A stretch of DNA of 49,342 nt. It comes from Candidatus Zixiibacteriota bacterium. GTDB taxonomy: Bacteria; Electryoneota; B3-LCP. The stretch spans positions 1 through 49,342 of the forward strand of contig QZKQ01000043.1 in assembly GCA_003599535.1 (NCBI GenBank), in the 5' to 3' direction. Position 1 is the stretch's first letter. Every line of letters starts with the position of its first letter. This document shows positions 16,870-24,150 of the stretch, in pieces. Below the pieces are notes generated by a model that worked only from the letters and a program-made list of their open reading frames with translations, ran no database searches and was not told the DNA's origin. The translations under genes were made by a program, and so were the position numbers.

Positions 16870-17271
16870 ATGAGAAAAGCGATCACACCCTGGCTGACGG
16901 CGATTATGGCTGTTGCCATCATTTGGGTGTTCTGTGGCTGTGCCGCCATATTTCAAGGCACCAATGACAGTCTTGATTTGCGATCTGAACCATCCGGGGC
17001 TGAAGTTTACGTGAACGGCAACTTGATGGGAACTACACCCGTCAAGCTGGAATTGAAGTCTAAAGAGACCTGCTGCATCGAGTTCAAGAAAGCGGGATAC
17101 CAGACCCAAACACACAACATTGGAAATCATGTCGGCGCAGGGTGGATTGTCTTGGATGTTTTGGGCGGATTGGTGCCAGTGATTGTGGATGCTGCCACCG
17201 GTTCGTGGTACTCTTTCAATGAAGAGACCGTCAATGCTGTACTGCAGGAACAGCAGGGCGCGCAGAAGTAA
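16870..17271 (+). CDS. PEGA-domain lipoprotein
   Basis: This 133-residue protein has a lipoprotein signal peptide ending at a Cys (IIWVFCGC). A PEGA domain follows (LRSEPSGAEVYVNGNLMGTTPVKLELKSKE), the small beta-sandwich common in surface and periplasmic proteins. A hydrophobic Gly-rich stretch (GAGWIVLDVLGGLVPVIVDAATG) near residues 88-112 resembles the Gly-rich loop seen in similar lipoproteins. Its lower GC content sets it apart from its neighbours, as with the CsgG-like pair further downstream. No clear Shine-Dalgarno sequence is visible. The role is unknown; the envelope location is inferred. Confidence 0.85.
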   Translation: MRKAITPWLTAIMAVAIIWVFCGCAAIFQGTNDSLDLRSEPSGAEVYVNGNLMGTTPVKLELKSKETCCIEFKKAGYQTQTHNIGNHVGAGWIVLDVLGGLVPVIVDAATGSWYSFNEETVNAVLQEQQGAQK

Positions 17272-17307
17272 TAAATGGCAGAATTGAATACCTCCAGGAT
17301 ATATCAA

Positions 17308-17345
17308 AGGCGCATCGGCATGACCGGTGCGCCTGCTTTTTTTCT
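17308..17345 (+). terminator. Rho-independent terminator of the PEGA gene
   Basis: An 11-bp stem AGGCGCATCGG/CCGGTGCGCCT with one T-G wobble is followed by GCTTTTTTTCT. Confidence 0.85.
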
Positions 17346-17514
17346 AAAGCTTATCTTCCACTGCAAATCGTATCCGTAAACCGCAAGTACTAATAGCACA
17401 GCGGACTGCACGGCGGATCTGGAGACGAGACCAGGATCGGATTAACAGCCCCGCCGCTTCGTCCGCCCTACGACGAGCCCCCAACCCTCACCCACCACAC
17501 CCTATACCTCTTTT

Positions 17515-17548
17515 TCTTTGCGTTCTTTGCGCCTTTGCGGTGAATAAA
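17515..17548. repeat. CTTTGCG-type repeat, copy 1
   Basis: Three phased CTTTGCG-like words followed by GTGAATAAA. A close copy lies at 20687-20720 next to another gene end. Confidence 0.6.
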
Positions 17549-17555
17549 ATTCGAA

Positions 17556-17580
17556 GGGCGCACCCCTTAAGGGCGCGCCC
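17556..17580 (-). terminator. Probable terminator of the six-Asp-box T9SS gene
   Basis: On the minus strand a 6-bp outer stem GGGCGC/GCGCCC and an inner CCC-TTAA-GGG stem are followed by TTCGAATTTTATT. Confidence 0.5.
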
Positions 17581-17692
17581 AATCATCGCCCGGAGTGATA
17601 GCTGATCCCCCACCAGACCCCCACTTCAGCCGTCTCTGCCGGTTCTTACGCCCTGTTCATTTCGCGCCGCACAGGCGATCAGAGTGACTGCG

Positions 17693-19702
17693 TCACTTCA
17701 GCAGTACCATCTTCCTCACCGCCGAGAAATCCCCCGGCCCCAAGACCGCCTTCGTTCCTTCGATCCGGGCCAGGTACACCCCCGAAGCCAGCCCCGTGCC
17801 ATCGAACGTCACTTCGTACACGCCCGCGTCCCGCCATCCATTCACCAGCACTGCCACCTCGCGGCCGGCCGTATCGTAGATCCGGAGAGTGACGTAGCCG
17901 GAAGCCGGGAGCCGATAGCCGATAGCCGTCGTGGGATTGAAGGGATTGGGGAAGGCGAATAGAGCGAACGTCTCGGGTACGGCCATGACGGAGCCTGGCC
18001 CTCCGAGCTCCCCGGGGAAGGGGTCGCCGGTGCAGGCCCAGCCCTCCGCGGTCTTCGGGCCGGAGCCGTCCGCGGCCGATTTCATGAAGGTGAAGCTGTC
18101 GTAATCCCACAGGGTGTCGGGGTAGGCGCCCACCCGCCCCTCGTAGATGTAGTTCCCCGCCGGGGCCACGGCCGGGACGTTCTGCACCCGGAGCCGGGAA
18201 ATGTCGGCGCCGCCCGGCAGGGTCAGGTTCAGCGGCCCCAGGACCGGGCCGTACCAGCCGCCGGCCGGCAGGTGGACCATGATCCAGGCGTCGAAGGTCA
18301 CGGCCACGGTTTCAAGGTTGACAAGCGCCCCGGTGAAGTTGAAGCTGCCGCCGCCCGCGGGGATGGTGATGGGCGGGTTCTCCGGCGTCAGCGTGAGGCT
18401 CACGTCGGGGAAGGGGGATCCCCCGCCCCCGAGAGCGTCGCCGCGGGAATAGTGGATCTGGTAGTAGGAGGTGTTGGTCACCTCGTTCCAGGTCACGTGC
18501 AGGGTGTCGTCCAGCCCGGCTGCGACGAAGGGGCGGTAGGCGGGGTGGCCGTCGGGGAAGCTGATGATCTCGTCCTGGGTCTGCCCCGACCAGGTCTGGC
18601 CGCCGTCGGTGGACACGGAGACGTGAATCTCATTGTTGCCGGTGGTGTCATCCTCGTCCCACACGCAGATGACGTTCCCCTGGTGGTCGGCGCCCAGGTT
18701 GGGGTTGTTGACGCTGGGGTCGTCCGGGGCGCGGTAGCTGATGGCCTGTTCCCCGGCCAGTCCCGACCAGGTCAGGCCGCCGTCGGCGCTGCGGGAATGG
18801 TAAACCTCGTAGTGGAAAGGCGAAGCCAGATCCTGGGTCCCCTTCCAGGTGACGTGCACCACGTTGTTGGCGTCCACCGCCACGCGGCAGTCAATGATGG
18901 CGCGGAAAGGCACGGTCACGGGGTGGTCGGCGGTCTGCCCCGACCAGGTCAAGCCCCCGTTGGTGGACACGGAGACGCAGACTTCCGCGTGCGTGGTGAC
19001 CGAGTCGTCCGCCTCTTTCCAGACTGCGTAAAGAGCGTTGTCCGGCCCCACCGCCAGGTTGCCGTAGAGCACGCCGGCGCCGTCGGGGAAGCTGATGATC
19101 GTCTCGGCGGCCTGCGAACTCCAGGTCAACCCGCCGTCGGTGGACCGGGAGTAGTGGATTTCGTCCAGGCCCGACGGTGCGTCCTGGCGCCAGATGACGT
19201 GCAGCACGTCGTTGCCGTCGGCCACGATGCACGGCTCATAGGCTTCGGCTCCGCCCGGCAGGCTCAAGGTGTGGTCGCCCGTCTGGCCGGTCCAGGTGTT
19301 GCCCCCGTTGAGGGAGACGGAATAGTGGATTTCACGGATGGTGGGGTCCTTCTCGGCCCAGACCACGTACAGGTAATCGAGCGAATTGACAGCGATCCCC
19401 GGGCCGTTTTCCGCGGTGATATCGTCGGGGAAGCTGATTATGAGGTCCTGATTCTGGGCCGACCAGGTGTAGCCGTTGTCGGCCGAGCGGGAATAGTGGA
19501 TTTCCTGGACCGCGGGCAGATTGCTCACCCGCTCGTTCCACACCGCGTGGATGACGCCGTCGCCGTCCACCGCCAGGCGGGTGTACCAGCCCATGAAGTT
19601 GTCGTCCAGGCTGATGATCTGATCCTGCACCGTGCCGGACCAGAAGGCGCCGGCGACGGCCGTGATCAATACCACGAGCACCAGGGAAAAACCGTAACGC
19701 AT
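17693..19702 (-). CDS. Secreted T9SS protein with six Asp-box (BNR) repeats
   Basis: This 669-residue protein has a signal peptide (GFSLVLVVLITAVAGA). Six Asp-box motifs recur every 60-70 residues (SADNGYTW, SLNGGNTW, STDGGLTW, STNGGLTW, SADGGLTW, STDGGQTW), each followed by an (I/V)SFPD-like strand, so a six-bladed propeller of sialidase type is expected. Nt 18081-18411 encode the domain also seen at 8652 and 47667 (IPAGGGSFNF ... WYGPVLGPLNLTLPGGA). A T9SS type A sorting domain ends the protein. Sialidase catalytic residues were not identified, so a glycan-binding or structural role is as likely as hydrolysis. AGGAG precedes the ATG at 19702 and a TTGAAA-N17-TATATT promoter lies upstream. 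A heptamer tract lies in the sorting-domain codons. Confidence 0.88.
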   Translation of the reverse strand: MRYGFSLVLVVLITAVAGAFWSGTVQDQIISLDDNFMGWYTRLAVDGDGVIHAVWNERVSNLPAVQEIHYSRSADNGYTWSAQNQDLIISFPDDITAENGPGIAVNSLDYLYVVWAEKDPTIREIHYSVSLNGGNTWTGQTGDHTLSLPGGAEAYEPCIVADGNDVLHVIWRQDAPSGLDEIHYSRSTDGGLTWSSQAAETIISFPDGAGVLYGNLAVGPDNALYAVWKEADDSVTTHAEVCVSVSTNGGLTWSGQTADHPVTVPFRAIIDCRVAVDANNVVHVTWKGTQDLASPFHYEVYHSRSADGGLTWSGLAGEQAISYRAPDDPSVNNPNLGADHQGNVICVWDEDDTTGNNEIHVSVSTDGGQTWSGQTQDEIISFPDGHPAYRPFVAAGLDDTLHVTWNEVTNTSYYQIHYSRGDALGGGGSPFPDVSLTLTPENPPITIPAGGGSFNFTGALVNLETVAVTFDAWIMVHLPAGGWYGPVLGPLNLTLPGGADISRLRVQNVPAVAPAGNYIYEGRVGAYPDTLWDYDSFTFMKSAADGSGPKTAEGWACTGDPFPGELGGPGSVMAVPETFALFAFPNPFNPTTAIGYRLPASGYVTLRIYDTAGREVAVLVNGWRDAGVYEVTFDGTGLASGVYLARIEGTKAVLGPGDFSAVRKMVLLK
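17896..17930. repeat. In-gene heptamer tract, unit AGCCGNN, in a T9SS sorting domain
   Basis: Five units (AGCCGGA, AGCCGGG, AGCCGAT, AGCCGAT, AGCCGTC) run in 7-nt phase within codons for the residues after NPFNPTT. A different tract lies at the same site of the gene at 44399. Confidence 0.75.
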
Positions 19703-19751
19703 CGCTCACTCCTTTCGAAGGCGTATAAGGTATCTTTCTTCAGTAGCCTTT

Positions 19752-19780
19752 AATATAACCTCATTTTGCCGCCATTTCAA
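19752..19780 (-). promoter_or_regulatory. Promoter TTGAAA-N17-TATATT of the six-Asp-box gene
   Basis: On the minus strand TTGAAA (19775-19780), a 17-nt spacer and TATATT (19752-19757) lie about 50 nt before the ATG at 19702. Confidence 0.65.
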
Positions 19781-19847
19781 GAGCGGGAAGGAAAATCGGC
19801 GATTTCTTTGCCGATTGCCATTGCCCCCCCCCAAATCCGTCCGCCGA

Positions 19848-19863
19848 TCCGTCAGCTGACGGA
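19848..19863. repeat. Palindrome TCCGTCAGCTGACGGA
   Basis: A perfect 16-nt palindrome. A one-mismatch copy (TCCGTCGGCTGACGGA) lies inside the terminator at 47593-47631. Confidence 0.6.
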
Positions 19864-19895
19864 CAAGCGGGAGTGGGCTGCAGCTTATATAAGAA

Positions 19896-19913
19896 AGCCC
19901 CACGAATGGGGCT
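19896..19913 (-). terminator. Terminator downstream of the recombinant remnant
   Basis: A 7-bp stem AGCCCCA/TGGGGCT with a 4-nt loop is followed on the minus strand by TTCTTATAT. It probably was the terminator of the lost T9SS gene. Confidence 0.7.
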
Positions 19914-19972
19914 CTGGAAGGAGGCATGATGAGTTATGGATGTAAGCCGTTGTTTTATCCATCATTCATAAT

Positions 19973-20194
19973 TTATTTCAAGTGCACGACCTTCTGCTGC
20001 ACCGACCACTTCCCCGCCTGCACCCGGGCCAGGTAGATCCCGGAGGCCAGGCCGTCGGGGAACCAGGCCGGGTTGTTGAGCGCGGTGCCGGTAACGTAAG
20101 GATGGGTGAACAGCAATTCGACGGTGAAGGGTTCGGCGGCGGAGGCGGCCAAGGCCAATGCCGCCAGCATCAGGGGGATCAAAAGACGTCGCAT
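19973..20194 (-). pseudogene. Remnant: S9 peptidase start fused to a T9SS sorting-domain tail
   Basis: A 73-codon frame. Residues 1-48 match the signal peptide and first mature residues of the S9 peptidase at 14311-16533 almost exactly (RRLLIPLML ... EPFTVELLFTHPYVTGTA). At PDG/LASG the sequence switches to the last 26 residues of a T9SS type A domain (LASGIYLARVQAGKWS ... VVHLK). No propeller, catalytic domain or NPFNPT strand remains. It reads as a large deletion or recombination between a duplicated peptidase gene and a T9SS gene, leaving the original terminator in place. A tiny exported peptide could still be made, but this is unlikely to be functional. Confidence 0.8.
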
Positions 20195-20367
20195 GGGTCG
20201 AATTTTCCGGTGCGGGAGGAAGGGGTTTGCGGGTTGTACGGGGAGGAGGGGGAGGGGTTCCGGGGAGGGAAGGATGAAGGATGAAGGATGAGGGATGAAA
20301 AAAATGGAGGGGCATTGCAGGCATTGTAGGTTGGGTTAGCCCGCCAAGGTGTAACCCAAAATATCGG
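20052..20367. repeat. Segmental duplication, copy 2
   Basis: This is the second copy of 16392-16702: peptidase start codons, a G-rich upstream stretch, a GGATGAA tract and a TGTAGG-family repeat in the same order, with scattered substitutions and small indels. Confidence 0.85.
20272..20299. repeat. Heptamer tandem tract (GGATGAA)4, copy 2
   Basis: Four units, the third reading GGATGAG. It corresponds to the tract at 16611-16638. Confidence 0.75.
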
Positions 20368-20383
20368 ATCCCATATCCAGGCA

Positions 20384-20415
20384 TGTTGGGTTACGCTTCG
20401 CTAACCCAACCTACA
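20384..20415. repeat. Palindromic repeat, TGTAGG family, inverted copy
   Basis: TGTTGGGTTAC-GCTTC-GCTAACCCAACC arms pair as a hairpin. It lies in inverted orientation to the copy at 20325-20361. Confidence 0.7.
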
Positions 20416-20474
20416 ATACTACCGAGGCAAACGACAAGGGCCACGACGAAGCGCGGTCCTCCGAATTCATCACC

Positions 20475-20501
20475 CGGGCGGGGACAAGCCGGCCCCTACG
20501 C
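20475..20501. repeat. Palindromic repeat, TAGGGGCYGGSCTTGTCC family
   Basis: CGGGCGGGGACAAGCCGGCC followed by CCTACGC is an inverted copy of the unit at 44109-44134. The halves are G/C-rich inverted arms. Confidence 0.5.
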
Positions 20502-20526
20502 GTCCCCCCACCCCCTGCCCCCCAAA

Positions 20527-20562
20527 GGAAAGGCGCCACCCCATCCCGGGGCGCGCCCTTCC
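20527..20562 (-). terminator. Terminator-like hairpin downstream of the octaheme cytochrome gene
   Basis: Arms GGAAAGGCGC and GCGCCCTTCC pair with one mismatch around an inner CCCC/GGGG stem. It lies 156 nt past the stop and has no strong T-tract. Confidence 0.3.
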
Positions 20563-20599
20563 GTGTGCCCCGGAGGAAGCATGGGGCGTTTATTTGGAT

Positions 20600-20631
20600 T
20601 GTTGGGTTACGATTCGCTAACCCAGCCTACA
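20600..20631. repeat. Palindromic repeat, TGTAGG family, copy 4
   Basis: TGTTGGGTTAC-GATTC-GCTAACCCAGCC, the same layout as 20384-20415 with a few substitutions. Confidence 0.65.
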
Positions 20632-20717
20632 TAATCTCTACACATTCTCCAAATTACATATTCTCCCAACCCTAACCCAATTCCCTTCTCTGCGTTCCTT
20701 GCGTCTTTGCGGTGAAT

Positions 20718-22622
20718 TTAAAATTCCATCCCCGTCAGCTCCGCCGCGCGCTCGTCGCTGTAGCCCAGCGCCCGGAAGTCCAGGATCCCGCCTTCCGCGG
20801 TGTGGCATTCGGCGCAGGCCCGGCCTTCCTTCTGGATGCCGTGGTTGACCATCAGGTTGCCTTCGTTGCGCATGGGGGAGGGGGCGATCCTCTCCATATT
20901 TAAGTCCATGTTCCAGCCGTCAATCCCCATGTAGGCCATGAAGCGGTCCATCAGGTAGTACTTGAACATGGGCCCGTACATCATCTTCATGATGGGCCGG
21001 TTCACCGCCGCTTCGACCGCCTTGACGGGGTCGCCGGTGGTGTAGTAGGTGTGGTAGTCCACCGGCAGGATCATGCCGCCCCACGGCCCCTGGTTGTTCA
21101 GGTCCTCGAACATCACCGCCTGGAAGCGCTTGAAGGGGGTGATCCTGCTGGTTCCCTGCCGTGCGAGGGGCCGGAACAGGCGCTCGTATTCGCCCCGGTA
21201 GTCGTAGCTCTTCTGCCCTTCCCACAGCGGGTTGCCGGCCAGGTCCAGGGCGGTATACTGCGCGTCCGGGTCGGGGTGGTCGCCCAAGGCGTTGGCCATG
21301 AAGGTGCCGGAACCGTTGAACCACTTGTACACCAGCCCGGGGCCGGGCTGTCCGGTGTAGGCGCTGTCGGCCGGGCCCCACACGCCGGCGTGTTCGTGGA
21401 ATTCCGGCTTGGACCAGTCGCGGAACACCAGGTTGTCGGGGAACAGCTCGTGCAGGTGGCAGGTTTCGCAGGCGACGCGTTCGGTGTGCTGGTTGGTGAA
21501 ATCGGCGTATTCCCCGGCCTGGTGCGGCGCGTCGCCGTGGCAGTTGGCGCAGGACACTTCCACTCCGGGCAGGTCGTTGGCCACCAAATCAGTCCCGGCC
21601 GTCCCCCGGGCGATCTTGTGGCCCTGGGTGACGTGGCAGTCAAGGCATTCCATCCCCGCGGCGGCGTGGACGTCCCAATCGGCACCGAAGGGGGTGCCGC
21701 GCTTGGCTCCGGCGTGCATGATGCGGGGGTGCTGCCGCCCGCGTTCCAGGGCCGCTTCGCTGCCGGGGTAGGTGTCCCCGCCCAAATTGTGCTGATGGCA
21801 GCGCAGGCAAGTCTCGTCGGTGGGCCGGGTGACGGACACCGCTGCGACCAGCCGCCGGTCATGATCCCAGCGGGTGCGGCCGTCGGAGTCTCGGACTACC
21901 TGGCGGGCGTTCATGTCGTATTCGGCGGCGTGGCAGATCAAGCAATCGGTGGCTTCCCATTCTTCGTCGGTGGCGCGGTAGCCGGGCATCATGGCCGAAG
22001 ACACCGGCCCGTACTGCCCCACGATGTGGCACTGGCCGCAGCCTTCCGACAGGGTGTCGCCGTGGGCTGTGGGTACCTGCACCGCCCAGCCGGTCCAGGT
22101 GAAGGTCCCGGTGATGCCGCAGGCGCGATCCATCTTGCCCAGGGGGAAACCGTCCACCTTCTCGCCGTTGTAGCCATACGTGGAAAACCCGGTGGTCGGA
22201 GCGAAGGTGAAGTGCACCGAATGGGTCAGGTCGTCGCGCAGCTTGACCTCCCTGGGCTTGCCGTTTTCGTCCGGCACGGTGATGGTTTCGTGGCACTGCA
22301 GGCAGGTGTTGGGGCCTTCATAGCCCCGGATGCCGGCCTGGCGAAAGCGGTCAATGTGGCGGAAGCGGGAATTCGCTTCGGTGGAGGCCAGGGCCAGTTT
22401 CGCCGGGGTCAGGGTGGTATCCCCCGCCCGGTCGGCGGCGATCAGGCCGCGGGCCATCTCTTCGAACTGGGCGTCGGTAACGGTTTCGACCGGGTAGGCG
22501 ATGTCCCCCGGGCGCAGCTCGAAGGGGAGCATGCGGTAGACCAGGTAGGGCCACTGCCACAGCGCCAGGGAGGCCAGGGCCAGTACGGCCAATACAGAAA
22601 TCAACAGGATTTTGCGAGCCAT
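20718..22622 (-). CDS. Octaheme c-type cytochrome, membrane-anchored
   Basis: This 634-residue protein has an N-terminal uncleaved membrane anchor (ILLISVLAVLALASLALW). Eight CxxCH motifs follow: CLQCH, CGQCH, CLICH, CLRCH, CLDCH, CANCH and CETCH within about residues 105-390, and CAECH near the C-terminus, about 210 residues later. The long heme-free stretch (YKWFNGSGTFMANALGD ... MYGPMFKYYLMDRFM) sits between hemes 7 and 8. The number of hemes and the anchor recall octaheme tetrathionate- and nitrite-reductase-type cytochromes, but no full match to either could be made, so the substrate is unknown. It stands alone, about 100 nt past the CsgG-like gene terminator. It probably works in the periplasm as an oxidoreductase. 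Confidence 0.87.
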   Translation of the reverse strand: MARKILLISVLAVLALASLALWQWPYLVYRMLPFELRPGDIAYPVETVTDAQFEEMARGLIAADRAGDTTLTPAKLALASTEANSRFRHIDRFRQAGIRGYEGPNTCLQCHETITVPDENGKPREVKLRDDLTHSVHFTFAPTTGFSTYGYNGEKVDGFPLGKMDRACGITGTFTWTGWAVQVPTAHGDTLSEGCGQCHIVGQYGPVSSAMMPGYRATDEEWEATDCLICHAAEYDMNARQVVRDSDGRTRWDHDRRLVAAVSVTRPTDETCLRCHQHNLGGDTYPGSEAALERGRQHPRIMHAGAKRGTPFGADWDVHAAAGMECLDCHVTQGHKIARGTAGTDLVANDLPGVEVSCANCHGDAPHQAGEYADFTNQHTERVACETCHLHELFPDNLVFRDWSKPEFHEHAGVWGPADSAYTGQPGPGLVYKWFNGSGTFMANALGDHPDPDAQYTALDLAGNPLWEGQKSYDYRGEYERLFRPLARQGTSRITPFKRFQAVMFEDLNNQGPWGGMILPVDYHTYYTTGDPVKAVEAAVNRPIMKMMYGPMFKYYLMDRFMAYMGIDGWNMDLNMERIAPSPMRNEGNLMVNHGIQKEGRACAECHTAEGGILDFRALGYSDERAAELTGMEF

Positions 22623-22711
22623 CGGTCACTCATGTATGTAGAAAGGATTGCAACTCTTTTCACATAATTAGATGCAGACGGGGGGAAAAGGATTCGCCGT
22701 GGATAAAATAA

Positions 22712-22743
22712 ATCAGCCCCGCGGATGACGCCGCGGGGCTGAT
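22712..22743 (-). terminator. Terminator of the CsgG-like gene
   Basis: A perfect 13-bp stem ATCAGCCCCGCGG/CCGCGGGGCTGAT with a 6-nt loop is followed on the minus strand by TTATTTTATCC. Confidence 0.9.
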
Positions 22744-22771
22744 GGTATATTTGCAGGGCTCCGGTGAACCG

Positions 22772-24079
22772 TTATTTCTTCACGTCGCCTTTCGGCAGAT
22801 AGCCTTCTTTTTCCCCCGGGAGCTTGACTTTGTACCAGTCGCCGTCTTGGCCCAGTACGGTCAACTCGATGCCTCCGGGGATTTTGGTCAATTCGGGACT
22901 GGTAGCATCCGCCAACTGGTAGACGGAAATGCGTTCGCTGCTCTTGCCCTTGACTTTGATCTTCTCCGCCATGGCTTGATCAATAGCCTTCTGGTCGGTA
23001 TTCCAGGTGTACTCTTCCACCGGAACACCAATGCTGGCCAAGTTGGTGGCATAAGTCAAACCTTTTTCATTCCGTCCCAGAGCCCTCTGGTAATCCTTCT
23101 CTTCGGATTTCATCATCAAGGCGCCCTCGTACATTTCCTTGGCCTTGTAATAATTACCGACGGCTTCATGGAGCAGCCCTAAGTTGTAAAGGATCTCCGG
23201 GTTATACTGGTCCTGCTGATAGAGAGAATAGTAAATCAGATAGGCTTTGTCCAATTGGCCTTGTTCGGCCCACTTAGCGGCATCTTCGGCCTTGTTGGAA
23301 AATTCCTTGGCCTTGACTTTGGCGAATTCGTATTCCACAAGTTCGAAATGCGGAGCCAGGTAGTTGGCGACCTCCACGCAGGCATCGCCGATACACGCTC
23401 CCAGCATGTTTTCCGGAGAAGGCAGTTCGCCAGCCTCATCCGCATCTTTCTTCTTGCTCATCTGTCGGGCGGCTTCCTTGCTGCCCAAGATCTGCGCCGT
23501 ACTCACGCTCACTACCCGGAGCTTGACCTGTGCGGTCACCTCGCGAATGACCACGTTCACCTTGACGGTGTAACTTCCCCCGCCCTGTTCTTTAGGCCGG
23601 GTGTAGGTCCGCTCTTCAGTGGATCGCTTGTCATGGTGCGTTGTCACCACACTGCCGCTGACAATGGCATCCACTCCCAGCAACCCGCCGATGGTGACCG
23701 CCTGGGCGTCGTTCACCAGCCCGGTGCCTTCCATATGTTGCTCCTGCATGATCTGCTCCAGGCGGTTGCGTTCCACCACGTCGAATACTTTCGTGGTGGC
23801 CCATCTTTGATGGGTGCAGCCTTCCCGCGCGTTTGAGAACAGTCCACCTTGAATGTCGCCGATACCGCGCTTGTCATTCAGTAGGTGTGAAACCAACGCG
23901 TCCGTGGCCGCGCTGCCGCCATCTCCTTCAAAATTCAGGACAGCGATGCGCTTGACGTTGGGGAAGACCTGATCCGGCGGCTGCAGGGTAAAGCACTTGA
24001 GCTTCTTATAGGCAAAGCCCGGTTGTGCGATGGCCAGAACCAGTAGAACCATTAATGCAGAAATCAAAATTCGGCGCAT
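22772..24079 (-). CDS. CsgG-like envelope protein with TPR and SH3-like domains
   Basis: About 435 residues. After a signal peptide (ILISALMVLLVLAIAQPGFA) a CsgG-like domain spans residues of about 40-230 (VKRIAVLNFEGDGG ... VVERNRLEQIMQEQ ... GLLGVDAIVSGSV). TPR-type helices follow near 255-330 (AYLIYYSLYQQDQYNPEILYNLGLLHEAVGNYYKAKEMYEGAL), then a bacterial SH3-like segment at the C-terminus (ELTVLGQDGDWYKVKLPGEKEGYLP). There is no lipobox Cys at the cleavage site, unlike CsgG itself. AAGGAG stands 7 nt before the ATG at 24079; an ATG two codons upstream is only 1-2 nt from that site. It is next to another CsgG-like gene. An assembly or wall-associated role is inferred. Confidence 0.82.
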   Translation of the reverse strand: MRRILISALMVLLVLAIAQPGFAYKKLKCFTLQPPDQVFPNVKRIAVLNFEGDGGSAATDALVSHLLNDKRGIGDIQGGLFSNAREGCTHQRWATTKVFDVVERNRLEQIMQEQHMEGTGLVNDAQAVTIGGLLGVDAIVSGSVVTTHHDKRSTEERTYTRPKEQGGGSYTVKVNVVIREVTAQVKLRVVSVSTAQILGSKEAARQMSKKKDADEAGELPSPENMLGACIGDACVEVANYLAPHFELVEYEFAKVKAKEFSNKAEDAAKWAEQGQLDKAYLIYYSLYQQDQYNPEILYNLGLLHEAVGNYYKAKEMYEGALMMKSEEKDYQRALGRNEKGLTYATNLASIGVPVEEYTWNTDQKAIDQAMAEKIKVKGKSSERISVYQLADATSPELTKIPGGIELTVLGQDGDWYKVKLPGEKEGYLPKGDVKK

Positions 24080-24150
24080 GTTCATTCTCCTTGGTTATGG
24101 GGATGGCTATATGGTGTCACAGACGATTAATGTCGGTCCAATTCAGAATG

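Larger units (their letters stand above)
17272..17692. other. Intergenic region between convergent genes
   Basis: This 421-nt gap holds the terminator at 17308-17345, a CTTTGCG-type repeat at 17515-17548 and a terminator-like hairpin at 17556-17580. No gene is seen. Confidence 0.55.
20195..20717. other. Repeat-rich intergenic region
   Basis: This 523-nt gap contains no gene. It holds the duplicated segment, three TGTAGG-family palindromes, a TAGGGGC-family palindrome (20475-20501), a terminator-like hairpin (20527-20562) and a CTTTGCG-type repeat (20687-20720). Confidence 0.65.

Noticed and set aside
18272..19753. Long plus-strand open frame opposite the six-Asp-box gene
   Set aside because: The minus strand has six regular Asp-box repeats, a signal peptide, a promoter and a ribosome site; the plus frame has none.
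16609..20300. CRISPR array from the GGATGAA and TGTAGG repeats
   Set aside because: The tracts are tandem without spacers, the palindromes are irregularly spaced, and there are no cas genes.
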